A stretch of DNA of 64,000 nucleotides from an uncultured delta proteobacterium (GTDB lineage: Bacteria > Myxococcota_A > UBA9160 > JAFDET01): contig CAMYLJ010000004.1 of NCBI GenBank assembly GCA_947259215.1, positions 140,011 through 204,010 of the forward strand. Reading direction: 5' to 3'. Below are positions 7,364 to 15,049 of this stretch, piece by piece. The stretch's first letter is position 1. Each line of letters starts with the position of its first letter. The position numbers were made by a program, and so were the translations under genes. The notes under the pieces were generated by a model, which saw only the letters and a program-made list of their open reading frames with translations, did not search any database and was not told where the DNA came from.

Positions 7364-8518
7364 GTGCGATCGCGTTCCTGGATCCTGCTCCTGCTCGCCG
7401 GCGCCGTGCTCGCACCCGCCGCGCGGGCGGCCGACGGCCTGGTGGCCGAGCTGGCCTTTCTCGCGCCCGAGAGCACGGATGGGCTGAACCGGGTCTTCCT
7501 CGACCTGGCTCCGGAGGGCAATCGCCGCGCCTTCCGGGTGCTGCTCGATACCGGCGCGGGGGCGTCGGTCTTCTCGCCGCTGGCGGCCCGCGAGAACGGC
7601 GTGCGCGTGCGCCGCGTGAAGTCGACGCCCTACCGGCGCAAGACGATCCTGGGCCGAGATCTCCATTTCTGGGTCGACACGAGCTCGAGTGACAGTGGGA
7701 CGCGCATGGGCTGGGCGTACGGACTTCTCGGCGGCAACATGCTCGAGGAGTTCGTGTTCGAGATCGACTTTCCCGGGCGGCGCGTCCGCTTCTTCGATCC
7801 CCGCACGGTCGAGGTACCCGAGGCGGCCAGCGCCGAAGACGAGGTGGTGCTGCCGTTGCGGGTGGACGGCAAGCGCCCGAGCACCGTCGTGCGGGTCAAC
7901 GGCGTGGAGACGCCGGTCCTGCTGGACACCGGTGCGCCACACGGGATCATCCTGTCGGGCGAGACGGCCAAGCAGGCCGGCGTCGAGTCGAGGGATGTCG
8001 ACTGGGCGGGAGGCTCGATGATCCTCGGGCCCGTGGACTTGCGCGGGGGCGAGGCCGACGTGGGATTCGGAGCCCTCGTGCTCGACGGCGCGCCCGCCTT
8101 CGTGGCGCCGAAGGGTCTCTACAACTGGGCGGGCTCGAGCAACTCGCTGGTCGGCTACGGCCTCATGTCCGAGTTCGTGGTGCGCTTCGACTACCGGCGC
8201 GGGCGCATGTGGCTGAAGCGCGTGCCCGGCTCCCGGCGCACGCTCTACGGGGGCGACTGGGCGCTCTTCCAGCAGCACGGGGTGCTGCTGGCGCCGCGGC
8301 CCGGAGCGCCCGGCGAGTGGGTGGTGGTGCACGCGCGCGCGGACACCGTGGCGGCCCGGCGCGGCGCGGCGCGGGGGGACATCGTTCCGGGTGGGACGAC
8401 GGCCGAGGCAGCGATCGAGGCGTTGAGCTCTGCGACGGAGTTGATCCTGCGCCGTCCGCGCGCGGATGGCTGGGAGGACGTGACCTTGCCGGCGCCCGAG
8501 CCCGGCAGCGAATCCTGA
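7364..8518 (+). CDS. Exported tandem retropepsin-like aspartic protease with C-terminal PDZ-like region
   Basis: About 384 residues starting with a Sec signal peptide (WILLLLAGAVLAPAARAA). Two aspartic-protease motifs, LLDTGAGASVF (Asp62) and LLDTGAPHGII (Asp188), lie 126 residues apart, each followed by the hydrophobic strands of a retropepsin-like half. The last 90 residues (after FQQHGVLL) resemble the PDZ-like tail seen in related periplasmic proteases. Bacterial retropepsin-like proteins usually carry one motif and dimerise; two in one chain suggests an intramolecular active site. GTG at 7364 is preferred (GAGG at 7355-7358); GTG at 7358 is in the same frame. It follows the membrane/propeller protein closely and is probably co-transcribed. 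Confidence 0.8.
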   Translation: MRSRSWILLLLAGAVLAPAARAADGLVAELAFLAPESTDGLNRVFLDLAPEGNRRAFRVLLDTGAGASVFSPLAARENGVRVRRVKSTPYRRKTILGRDLHFWVDTSSSDSGTRMGWAYGLLGGNMLEEFVFEIDFPGRRVRFFDPRTVEVPEAASAEDEVVLPLRVDGKRPSTVVRVNGVETPVLLDTGAPHGIILSGETAKQAGVESRDVDWAGGSMILGPVDLRGGEADVGFGALVLDGAPAFVAPKGLYNWAGSSNSLVGYGLMSEFVVRFDYRRGRMWLKRVPGSRRTLYGGDWALFQQHGVLLAPRPGAPGEWVVVHARADTVAARRGAARGDIVPGGTTAEAAIEALSSATELILRRPRADGWEDVTLPAPEPGSES

Positions 8519-8531
8519 GCGACCCGCCCGC

Positions 8532-8537
8532 TATCTT
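8532..8537 (+). promoter_or_regulatory. -10-like hexamer of the Nudix gene
   Basis: TATCTT ends 6 nt before the GTG at 8544; no Shine-Dalgarno is present. Fits a leaderless start. Confidence 0.5.
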
Positions 8538-8543
8538 CGGGGC

Positions 8544-9167
8544 GTGCCGGATCTCGACCGCATCCGCCGCGCCTTGGACGAGCACGATCCCGAGCTGAAG
8601 CATGCGCCTCGCCGGGCCGGCGTGGCCGTGGTGCTGCGGCCCACGGACGCGGGTCCCGACGTGCTGTTGATCGAGCGGGCAGAGCACCCGCAGGATCCCT
8701 GGTCGGGTCACATGGCCTTCCCGGGCGGCCGCGTCGACCCCGGCGATCCCGGGCCGCGCGCGGCGGCCGAGCGCGAGACCTCGGAGGAGGTGGGCGTGGA
8801 CCTCGCGCCTGCGGAGCTCCTGGGCCAGCTCGACGACCTGGAAGGGCGCCACGCCGGGCGACCGGCCGGGCTCGTGATCTCGGCGTTCGTCTACCGCCTG
8901 GACGAGCCGCCGCCGCTCACGCCCAACCACGAGGTGCGCGAGGCCCTGTGGGTACCGCTGCGCGATCTCCGCGATCCCGAGCGCCAGATCGACTACCGCT
9001 CGCCCCGCTACGGCGAGGGCATGCCGGCGTTTCCCGGCATCGTGGTGGGGCACCCGGAGCGCCACGTGGTCTGGGGCCTCACCTACCGTTTCCTGGAGGG
9101 GCTGCTCGAGCTGGTGGGTGCGCCCCTGCCGGACCGCTGGGGACGGCTGCGCGAGCTGCGCGAGTAG
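8544..9167 (+). CDS. Nudix hydrolase, probable CoA pyrophosphatase
   Basis: 207 residues. The Nudix box GGRVDPGD...ERETSEEVGVD contains the intact R-E-x-x-E-E-x-G core that binds the catalytic metal; the first acidic position is Asp rather than the usual Glu. The segment WSGHMAFPGG upstream of the box and the later PAFPGIVVGHP are typical of the CoA-pyrophosphatase (NudL/YeaB-like) branch, which splits CoA or nucleoside diphosphate derivatives. GTG at 8544 is the only good start and has TATCTT 6 nt upstream in place of a ribosome-binding site. Substrate is inferred from family resemblance. Confidence 0.85.
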   Translation: MPDLDRIRRALDEHDPELKHAPRRAGVAVVLRPTDAGPDVLLIERAEHPQDPWSGHMAFPGGRVDPGDPGPRAAAERETSEEVGVDLAPAELLGQLDDLEGRHAGRPAGLVISAFVYRLDEPPPLTPNHEVREALWVPLRDLRDPERQIDYRSPRYGEGMPAFPGIVVGHPERHVVWGLTYRFLEGLLELVGAPLPDRWGRLRELRE

Positions 9168-9176
9168 GGCGCGCGC

Positions 9177-9713
9177 TCAGGCGGACGTGAAGGCCACGTC
9201 GATCACGAGGCGGTCCGCCTCCGCCTCGAGGGCGGCCTGCAGGTCGGCCACGTTGCAGCGCGCCGGCACCTCGACGGTGATGTCCATCTCGTAGTGCGGC
9301 GAGCCGCCCGGTCCCGGCCGGCTGCGCGTGGTGAGCTCCACGATATTGACGCCGCGCTCCGCCAGCACCCGGCACACACCGGCCACGATGCCCGCCTTGT
9401 CCTCGCCCGCCGCCGTGACGCGGCAGAGGGCGGCGTCGCCGGACGGGGTGGCGCTGCGCGGGCCGGCTTCGAGGCTCCGGATCACGATGGTGAGCCCGTG
9501 CTCGCGCTCCAGGCGCTTGGCGCCGACTGCCACCCGGTCGGCCACGTCGGAGTTCTGCGAGGAGCCGAGCAGGATCACGGCGAAGTCGGTCCCGAGGATC
9601 GTCATGCGCGAGTCCTCGAGATTGGCGTCGCAGTCGAAGATCAGCTGGGAGAGCTCGGCCACCAGCCCCGGGCGGTCCCGGCCGATGGCCGAAAGCACGA
9701 ACCAGCGCTTCAT
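9177..9713 (-). CDS. Tandem ACT-domain protein (GcvR-like)
   Basis: 178 residues with two ACT domains: residues 3-75 (FVLSAIGRDRPGLVAELSQL) and 95-175 (RVTAAGEDKAGIVAGVCRVL, then NIVELTTRS). This is the layout of GcvR, the accessory protein of the glycine-cleavage regulator GcvA, and of other small amino-acid-sensing proteins. No DNA-binding domain is present, so it should act through a partner. ATG at 9713 has a good Shine-Dalgarno (GGAGGAG), unlike many neighbours. It converges on the Nudix gene with a 9-nt gap. The GcvR role itself is not proven, as no gcv genes are in the window. Confidence 0.75.
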   Translation of the reverse strand: MKRWFVLSAIGRDRPGLVAELSQLIFDCDANLEDSRMTILGTDFAVILLGSSQNSDVADRVAVGAKRLEREHGLTIVIRSLEAGPRSATPSGDAALCRVTAAGEDKAGIVAGVCRVLAERGVNIVELTTRSRPGPGGSPHYEMDITVEVPARCNVADLQAALEAEADRLVIDVAFTSA

Positions 9714-9742
9714 GGCGTCTCCTCCGGCGCCAGCCTAGCAGC

Positions 9743-9946
9743 TCAGTGCCCGTCCTCCGATCGGACGGGGGCGCCCTTCTGGTACCCCGGGCAGGTCTCC
9801 ACCGGTAGCGGCGGGTAGCGGCGGTAGGTCTCCTCCCGCTGGGCCCGGGTGCAGCGCCAGAAGCGCTGGCCCTTGGCGGTGCTCTGGGAGAGCGCGTGCC
9901 GGCAGGCCGAGCACAGGCCCACCCGCGGATCGGGGACCGTCGTCAC
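9743..9946 (-). CDS. Small zinc-ribbon-like protein
   Basis: 67 residues starting at GTG 9946. Four cysteines form C-x2-C near the N-terminus (GLCSACRHA), a third in FWRC and a fourth in LPVETCPGYQKG, the pattern of a small zinc-binding protein. Similar short proteins ending in a Pro-rich L-P-V-x-x-C-P-G-Y segment are common as hypothetical proteins in high-GC Proteobacteria. The gene is divergent from the DUF815 ATPase with only 25 nt between start codons, and its -10-like box overlaps that of the ATPase. Function unknown. Confidence 0.65.
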   Translation of the reverse strand: MTTVPDPRVGLCSACRHALSQSTAKGQRFWRCTRAQREETYRRYPPLPVETCPGYQKGAPVRSEDGH

Positions 9947-9953
9947 GGCGGGC

Positions 9954-9963
9954 AGTCTACAAT
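9954..9963. promoter_or_regulatory. Overlapping bidirectional -10 element (zinc-ribbon / DUF815)
   Basis: AGTCTACAAT. Read on the plus strand it contains TACAAT (9958-9963), 8 nt before the GTG at 9972; on the minus strand TAGACT (9959-9954), 7 nt before the GTG at 9946. The two hexamers share one TA step. No ribosome-binding site fits in the 25-nt gap. Confidence 0.6.
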
Positions 9964-9971
9964 CGGATGCC

Positions 9972-10859
9972 GTGGGACGCTGGACCGATCTCGTGGCGCG
10001 GCTCGACCGCGTGCTGGCCCTGGCGGAGCGGGTGCTCGCCCGCTCGGCCGGGGGGCCCGCCGACCCGGAGCTCTTCGCCCGCCACCAGGCCTTCCGCTGG
10101 GAGAGCGTCCCGGGCGGCGGGCGGCTGGTCCCGATCCGCGAGCCCGCCAGCTTCGACCTCGCCGACCTGGTGGGGGTGGAGCGCGGCGTGGAGCGCCTGC
10201 TGCGCAACACGGAGCAGTTCGTGCGGGGCTTCCCGTCGAACCACGTGCTGCTCTTCGGCGAGCGGGGGACCGGGAAGTCCTCGGCGGTGCGGGGGCTGCT
10301 GCCGCGCTTCGCGGGCGACGGGCTGCGGGTGGTGGAGGTGCACAAGGGCGACCTGCTGCACCTGCCGCGGGTGCTCGAGGCGCTGGGCGACGCGCCCTAC
10401 CGCTTCCTGCTCTTCAGCGACGACCTCTCCTTCGACGCCGGCGAGCCGGGGCACCGGGAGCTCAAGGCCGCGCTCGAGGGAAGCTTCGAAGCGCCGAGCG
10501 CCAACGTGCGCATCGTCGCCACCAGCAACCGCCGGCACCTGCTGCCCGAGACCCTGGGCGACGCCGCCGGCGCGCACCTGGACGACGCCGGTGACCTCCA
10601 CATGGGAGAGGTGGTGGAGGAGAAGCTGGCCCTGTCCGAGCGCTTCGGCCTGGTGATCGGCTTCTACGGCTTCGACCAGGCCACCTACCTGCGCATCGTG
10701 GACCGCTGGGCCGACAAGGCCGGTCTCGACCTGCCGCGCGAGGAGCTGCACGCCCGCGCGCTCACCTGGGCCACCCGCCGCGCGAGCCGCACCGGTCGCA
10801 CGGCGCGGCAGTTCGTGGACGACCTGGCGGGCCGCCGGGCCCTCGCTGGAACCCGCTGA
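9972..10859 (+). CDS. DUF815 family AAA+ ATPase
   Basis: 295 residues. Walker A is GERGTGKSS at about residues 96-104 and Walker B is FLLFSDDLSF; the sensor region IVATSNRRHLLPE follows. The N-terminal helical part and the ending GRTARQFVDDL are characteristic of the DUF815 family, predicted cytoplasmic ATPases of unsettled function. GTG at 9972 gives the family-typical N-terminus. An out-of-frame ATG at 9967 is not used. The start has a TACAAT hexamer instead of a Shine-Dalgarno. Confidence 0.85.
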   Translation: MGRWTDLVARLDRVLALAERVLARSAGGPADPELFARHQAFRWESVPGGGRLVPIREPASFDLADLVGVERGVERLLRNTEQFVRGFPSNHVLLFGERGTGKSSAVRGLLPRFAGDGLRVVEVHKGDLLHLPRVLEALGDAPYRFLLFSDDLSFDAGEPGHRELKAALEGSFEAPSANVRIVATSNRRHLLPETLGDAAGAHLDDAGDLHMGEVVEEKLALSERFGLVIGFYGFDQATYLRIVDRWADKAGLDLPREELHARALTWATRRASRTGRTARQFVDDLAGRRALAGTR

Positions 10860-10867
10860 CTGGCGCC

Positions 10868-11275
10868 CTAGCGGGGGCGATGCACCAGCAGCAGCGCGGC
10901 GCCCGCGACGCTGAATGGAGCCCAGGTGCTCGCCCCGAAGCCGAGGAAGCCCAGCACCACGGCGTAGACGGCGATGCTCTCGTCGAGCACCCAGGCCACG
11001 ATCCGGTGCTGGAAGGCGGCAGCCGGCTCGGGCGGCGGAAGGTGGACCGCTCTCCCGGCCCCCGTGGCGCGACGCCAGAAGACGTGGGCAATCACGCCGG
11101 TCCCGACAGCCACCACGCCGAGCGCCATCGGAAGCCGCGAGCTCTCGGGCGGCGCGCCTCGGACCTGAGCGGCCAGGAACAGGATGATCGCGACGTAGAT
11201 CCCCTGCGACAGGAGCAGGGCGATCCAGACGACGCGGCTGGTCAGCTTGGCCTGGTCCGGATCGACCTCGAACAT
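10868..11275 (-). CDS. Four-helix membrane protein of unknown function
   Basis: 135 residues with four predicted membrane helices (about 13-36, 48-66, 86-108 and 114-131) separated by short loops, including a proline-rich one (HLPPPEPAAAFQ). The layout recalls small YccF/DUF-type inner-membrane proteins, but I do not recognise the family. ATG at 11275 follows the dipeptidase stop by 3 nt, so it is the second gene of that minus-strand unit. It converges on the DUF815 gene. Confidence 0.6.
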   Translation of the reverse strand: MFEVDPDQAKLTSRVVWIALLLSQGIYVAIILFLAAQVRGAPPESSRLPMALGVVAVGTGVIAHVFWRRATGAGRAVHLPPPEPAAAFQHRIVAWVLDESIAVYAVVLGFLGFGASTWAPFSVAGAALLLVHRPR

Positions 11276-11278
11276 GCG

Positions 11279-12409
11279 CTAGCCGCAGACGTCCGTCAGG
11301 ACGCGCAGGGCGTTCTCGCCCAGCACCTTGCGCACCACGGCCTCGGAGTGGCCGCGCTCGAGCAGGGCGGCGGTCAGGGACGGCAGCATGCGCACGTCCT
11401 CGAGCCCGCTGACCGGGACGATGGCCCCGTCCCAGTCGCTCCCGATCGCCACGGCGTCGCTGCCGCCCACGTTCAGCGCGTGCTCCACGTGGGCCACGAA
11501 GTCCGCCAGGTCGCTGCCGGCGAAGTTCCGGCCGAGGCACATGCCGATCACGCCGCCGGCGTCGGCGATGCGTCCGATCAGGGGGTCGGGCAGGTTCCGC
11601 GGGCTGTCGGTCAGCGCGCGGCAGGCGCTGTGGCTCACCACGAAGGGCTGGCTCAGGCGGCCGATGGCCTCGTCCACGCCCGCGTAGGTGACGTGGGCCA
11701 GGTCGACCACCATTCCCAGGAGCTGCATCTCGTCCACCAGGTCTCGGCCGAAGTCGGTGAGCCCCATCCCGTCGAAGGCCGCCACCGTCATGGGGTAGGC
11801 GGCGGAGCTGGCCTGGAAGTGGGTGAGGCCGATCATGCGCAGGCCGCGGTCGTAGGCGGCCTGCACGTTGGCCATGTCGCTCTCGATCCCGTGGGAGCCC
11901 TCGAGCCCGGCGAGGCCGGCGAAGCGCCCCGTCGCGATGGCCGCGCTCATCTCGCTCCCCGTGCGGCAGAAGGCCAGGCGCGTCGGGTGCGCGTCCGCCG
12001 CCTCCGCGAAGAGGTCCAGGGTGGCGAGGGTCTGCTCGATGCCTGCGCCGTCCTCCACCCAGGCCAGGAGCTTCAGGGGCAGGATCAGCTCGTCGCGCAC
12101 CTCGCGCGGGTTGATCACGAGACCCATCACGCCGCCGTCGAGACCGCCCTCGGCCGCGCGGGGCAGGTCCATGTGCCAGGCGAAGGGTGCGCCCGGCAGC
12201 CGGTTCACGTGGCGGCGCGCCACGTCGTAGCCTAGGGAGCGCATCCACAGCAGGGTGTCCACGTGCAGGTCGAGCACGACGGCGTCGCGGTGGAGGGCGA
12301 GGACGTCGTCGGGCACGGGAGCCGGGCTCGGGCCGCAGCCCGGCAGGCCGAGCGTCACGGCGGCGCCGAGACCCTGCTTGAGGAAGGCCCGGCGGGTCAG
12401 CGCGCTCAT
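11279..12409 (-). CDS. Membrane dipeptidase (peptidase M19 family), Tat-exported lipoprotein
   Basis: 376 residues. The N-terminus TRRAFLKQG followed by a hydrophobic stretch and LPGC looks like a twin-arginine signal with a lipobox, so the enzyme is probably a periplasmic lipoprotein. Metal-site motifs of M19 dipeptidases are present: LDLHVDT (H-x-D), EGSHGIE, VDLAHV and VSHSACRAL, plus the late GSDWDG. M19 enzymes cleave dipeptides, including the Cys-Gly released from glutathione. It is divergent from a gamma-glutamyltransferase, which would supply such dipeptides. TAGAAT lies 8 nt before the ATG. Confidence 0.88.
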   Translation of the reverse strand: MSALTRRAFLKQGLGAAVTLGLPGCGPSPAPVPDDVLALHRDAVVLDLHVDTLLWMRSLGYDVARRHVNRLPGAPFAWHMDLPRAAEGGLDGGVMGLVINPREVRDELILPLKLLAWVEDGAGIEQTLATLDLFAEAADAHPTRLAFCRTGSEMSAAIATGRFAGLAGLEGSHGIESDMANVQAAYDRGLRMIGLTHFQASSAAYPMTVAAFDGMGLTDFGRDLVDEMQLLGMVVDLAHVTYAGVDEAIGRLSQPFVVSHSACRALTDSPRNLPDPLIGRIADAGGVIGMCLGRNFAGSDLADFVAHVEHALNVGGSDAVAIGSDWDGAIVPVSGLEDVRMLPSLTAALLERGHSEAVVRKVLGENALRVLTDVCG

Positions 12410-12417
12410 GGCCGGGG

Positions 12418-12423
12418 ATTCTA
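12418..12423 (-). promoter_or_regulatory. -10-like hexamer of the dipeptidase gene
   Basis: TAGAAT on the minus strand, 8 nt before the ATG at 12409, with no Shine-Dalgarno. Confidence 0.5.
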
Positions 12424-12445
12424 CACCCGGCCCGCGCGCGACTGG

Positions 12446-12451
12446 TATCTT
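12446..12451 (+). promoter_or_regulatory. -10-like hexamer of the gamma-glutamyltransferase gene
   Basis: TATCTT on the plus strand, 9 nt before the GTG at 12461, with no Shine-Dalgarno. Confidence 0.5.
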
Positions 12452-12460
12452 CCCGGCCCC

Positions 12461-13930
12461 GTGACCGGCGCCGTGGCCGCAGGACATCCCCAGACCGTCG
12501 AGGCCGCGGCCCACGCGCTGCGCGAGGGCGGCAACGCCTTCGATGCCATCGTGGCGGCGGGCTTCGCCGCCAGCCTGGCGGAGCCGGGCTTCACGAGCCT
12601 GGGCGGCGGCGGCTTCCTGCTGGCGCACCCGGTCGACGACGCGCCGCTGCTGCTCGACTTCTTCGTCGACACCCCCGGCCTCGGAGCCCCCGGCAGCGAC
12701 CTCGAGCCCCACTTCTTTCCGGTGACGGTGCGCTTCCCCGCCTCGGAGCAGGTCTTCAACGCCGGCCTCGGCTCGGTGGCGGTGCCCGGGGTGCTGGCCG
12801 GCTTGCTGCACGCCCACGAGCGGCTGGGCCGGCTGCCGCTCGCCGAGGTGGTGGCGCCTGCGGTCGCGCTGGCCCGCAAGGGCGTCGTGGTGAGCGAGCT
12901 CCAGAGCTACGTGCTGGGGCTGCTGTTCCCGATCCTCTCGCTCAGCGACGACGGGCGTCGGCTCTACGCGCCCGGAGGGCGGGCCCCGGCAGCCGGGGAT
13001 CGCCTGCACAACCCGGAGCTCGCCGACCTGCTCGAGCGCCTGCCCGACGATCGGGGTCGCGGCTTCTACGAGGGCGCCGTCGCGGCGCGCGTGGAGGCAG
13101 ACATGACCGCCGGCCGCGGCCTGCTCACCGCCGAGGATCTCGCCGGCTACCGCGTGCTGGAGCGCGAGCCCCTGGCCTTCGACTACCGCGGGCATCGGCT
13201 GCTGACGAATCCCGCGCCCTCCCTGGGTGGCTCCCTGGTGGCGTTCGGCCTGGGGATGCTGGCGGACGCCGAGCTACCCCGCCTGGATCGCGACGGGCCG
13301 GAGCACCGGGTGGCGCTGGCGGAGGTGCTCGTGGCCATGGAGGCGCGCAAGCTCGCCGGCGGGCCGTCCTTCGCGCGCGGCACCACCCACGCCAGCGTCG
13401 CCGACGCCGAGGGCAACGTGGCCAGCATGACCACCTCCAATGGCGAGGGCTCGGGCTACGTCGCCCCCGGCACCGGGATCATGCTGAACAACATGCTGGG
13501 CGAGGACGACCTGCATCCCGACGGCTTCCACGCGACCCCGCCCGGCGAGCGCGTGGCCTCGATGATGTCGCCTTGCGTCGTGCGCGGCGAGCGGGGCGCG
13601 CGGCTCGTCCTCGGCAGCGGAGGCAGCAAGCGCATCCGCACCGCCGTGCTCCAGGTGGCGAGCGACGTGGTGGACTTCGACACCGGGGTCGCCGAGGCGG
13701 TGGCGGCGCCGCGCATGCACTTCGACGGGGAGCTGCTCCAGCTGGAGCCGGGTCTCGACGAGGCCGCGATCGCGGCGCTCGCGCAGCGCTGGCCGCTCAA
13801 CCGCTGGCCCGAACGAAATCTCTACTTCGGCGGGGTGCACGCCGTCGCGCCCGGGACCGAGGCCGCGGCCGCGGGCGACCCGAGACGGGGGGGCGCCGCC
13901 GCGAGCGGGGCATCGACGCGAGCCCGGTGA
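12461..13930 (+). CDS. ggt: Gamma-glutamyltransferase-like Ntn hydrolase
   Basis: 489 residues with the gamma-glutamyltranspeptidase fold. The autoprocessing nucleophile is Thr308 in GTTHASVADAEGN, followed by the conserved SMTTSNGEGSG; the C-terminus GDPRRGGAAA is typical. The family transfers or hydrolyses the gamma-glutamyl group of glutathione and related peptides. No signal peptide is seen after GTG 12461 and the N-terminal subunit (307 residues) is shorter than the roughly 390 of E. coli Ggt, so it is a short, possibly cytoplasmic form. It is divergent from an M19 dipeptidase. Its last 134 bp overlap the convergent PEP-CTERM gene. Confidence 0.85.
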   Translation: MTGAVAAGHPQTVEAAAHALREGGNAFDAIVAAGFAASLAEPGFTSLGGGGFLLAHPVDDAPLLLDFFVDTPGLGAPGSDLEPHFFPVTVRFPASEQVFNAGLGSVAVPGVLAGLLHAHERLGRLPLAEVVAPAVALARKGVVVSELQSYVLGLLFPILSLSDDGRRLYAPGGRAPAAGDRLHNPELADLLERLPDDRGRGFYEGAVAARVEADMTAGRGLLTAEDLAGYRVLEREPLAFDYRGHRLLTNPAPSLGGSLVAFGLGMLADAELPRLDRDGPEHRVALAEVLVAMEARKLAGGPSFARGTTHASVADAEGNVASMTTSNGEGSGYVAPGTGIMLNNMLGEDDLHPDGFHATPPGERVASMMSPCVVRGERGARLVLGSGGSKRIRTAVLQVASDVVDFDTGVAEAVAAPRMHFDGELLQLEPGLDEAAIAALAQRWPLNRWPERNLYFGGVHAVAPGTEAAAAGDPRRGGAAASGASTRAR

Positions 13931-14828
13931 GGAGCATCAGCGCGGCCGCCACCAGCAGCCCGCGCTCCGGCTCCGGGAGCATGACCACCTGCCAGCCGAT
14001 GTCCGTCAGTCCGGCGTAGTCCAGATCCGTCAGGTACTTCCGCATGCCGCCCGAGATGGAGGGGTCCATGGCCGCCTCCTGGGGCGAGCCCAGGTAGCTG
14101 CTGAGGGTGCCCTCGGCCCAGTGTCCGGGGTCGGGGTCCGCCTCGAGGGGAACCGCACCGCCCCACTCGAGCACCGAGGCCGATCCCGTGAACTCGGCCG
14201 GATCCGGTCCGAAGTCGATCAGGTTGTCGAACGAGTCGGCCGTGCCGAAGCCGAAGACGTGGGCCAGCTCGTGGATCGCCACGGACAGGAAGTCCACCTG
14301 GGCCAAGCTCGGGCCGCCGGCGATGTCGAAGTTCCAGCTTGCGCCGGTGTCGAAGGCGACCGACCCGCCCCACATCCCGAAGTCGGTCCGCGACGCGGGC
14401 GGAGTGCCGAAGGCGAACTCGCCCCGGCTCTGGATGGCCGTGGCGAAGGGCAGGGTCGCCGAGGAGAAGCTGAAGCCGCCCGGGCCGCCGATTCCGAGCG
14501 TGCTGCCCGGGATGCTGCGGCTGCCGGCGAAGATGTAGACCTCGTCCTGGAGCACGCCGAGGTCCACGACCGACGCCGCGGACCCGGTCCCCGGGTTCGT
14601 GAAGGAGGCGGTCCAGCTGTTGCCGCCCCCGGGCGTGATCGCGTCGAGGTCGTCGAGGAAGGCCTCGAAGTAGGCGGCGGCCTGGTCGAGCGCCGCCACC
14701 GCCTGGGGGTTCGAGAAGAGCCCGCCCGCATCGAGGCTGTAGTCGAAGGTGATGTCGATCGCGGCCGCGGGCCGCACCGGGGCCAGCGCCAGCACGACCG
14801 CGACGGCCACCCTGCCTGCTCCCCGCAT
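13797..14828 (-). CDS. Secreted PEP-CTERM zinc metalloprotease-like protein
   Basis: 343 residues. A signal peptide (VAVAVVLALAPVRPAAA) is followed by a matrixin-like domain with HELAHVFGFG, the H-E-x-x-H-x-x-G zinc motif. Near the C-terminus LPEPERGLLVAAALMLLTG and an Arg-rich SRRR segment form a PEP-CTERM sorting signal, the target of exosortase. After that signal about 31 low-complexity Arg/Pro residues run on antisense to the end of the gamma-glutamyltransferase gene; such tails normally end at the arginines. The extension may be real, or a base may be missing or extra near 13890. ATG at 14828 has no obvious Shine-Dalgarno. Confidence 0.75.
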   Translation of the reverse strand: MRGAGRVAVAVVLALAPVRPAAAIDITFDYSLDAGGLFSNPQAVAALDQAAAYFEAFLDDLDAITPGGGNSWTASFTNPGTGSAASVVDLGVLQDEVYIFAGSRSIPGSTLGIGGPGGFSFSSATLPFATAIQSRGEFAFGTPPASRTDFGMWGGSVAFDTGASWNFDIAGGPSLAQVDFLSVAIHELAHVFGFGTADSFDNLIDFGPDPAEFTGSASVLEWGGAVPLEADPDPGHWAEGTLSSYLGSPQEAAMDPSISGGMRKYLTDLDYAGLTDIGWQVVMLPEPERGLLVAAALMLLTGLASMPRSRRRPPVSGRPRPRPRSRARRRAPRRSRDFVRASG

Positions 14829-14950
14829 CCGCCGCCTCCCCGGGATCCAGAAACGCGTCCCGGTCGAGCCACTTATCGGGCTCCAGCGCGGGATCCTGAG
14901 GCGGCAGGCGGCCGGCAGCAGGCGCGCAGGCCGCACGTAGTGTCGGAAAT

Positions 14951-14966
14951 GGGTCTAAAAAGACCC
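14951..14966. promoter_or_regulatory. AT-rich-loop hairpin in the mlaA upstream region
   Basis: GGGTCT-AAAA-AGACCC, a perfect 6-bp stem with a 4-nt loop, followed by AATTTTA. It lies in the 221-bp gap between the PEP-CTERM gene and mlaA, one of the few AT-rich spots of the window, and could be a terminator or operator. I cannot decide which. Confidence 0.35.
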
Positions 14967-15049
14967 AATTTTAGGGTGGGCTGGGGTCTGGGGAAGGCTA
15001 CACTCTGGCGTCCAACACCCGACAAGGGTGCAGGGGGAAGGGGTCCACT

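Noticed and set aside
4653..7415. Very long minus-strand open frame reaching across two plus-strand genes
   Set aside because: Only the part up to ATG 5801 has a family-like sequence; the rest is antisense to the membrane/propeller gene with low-complexity Arg/Ala composition.
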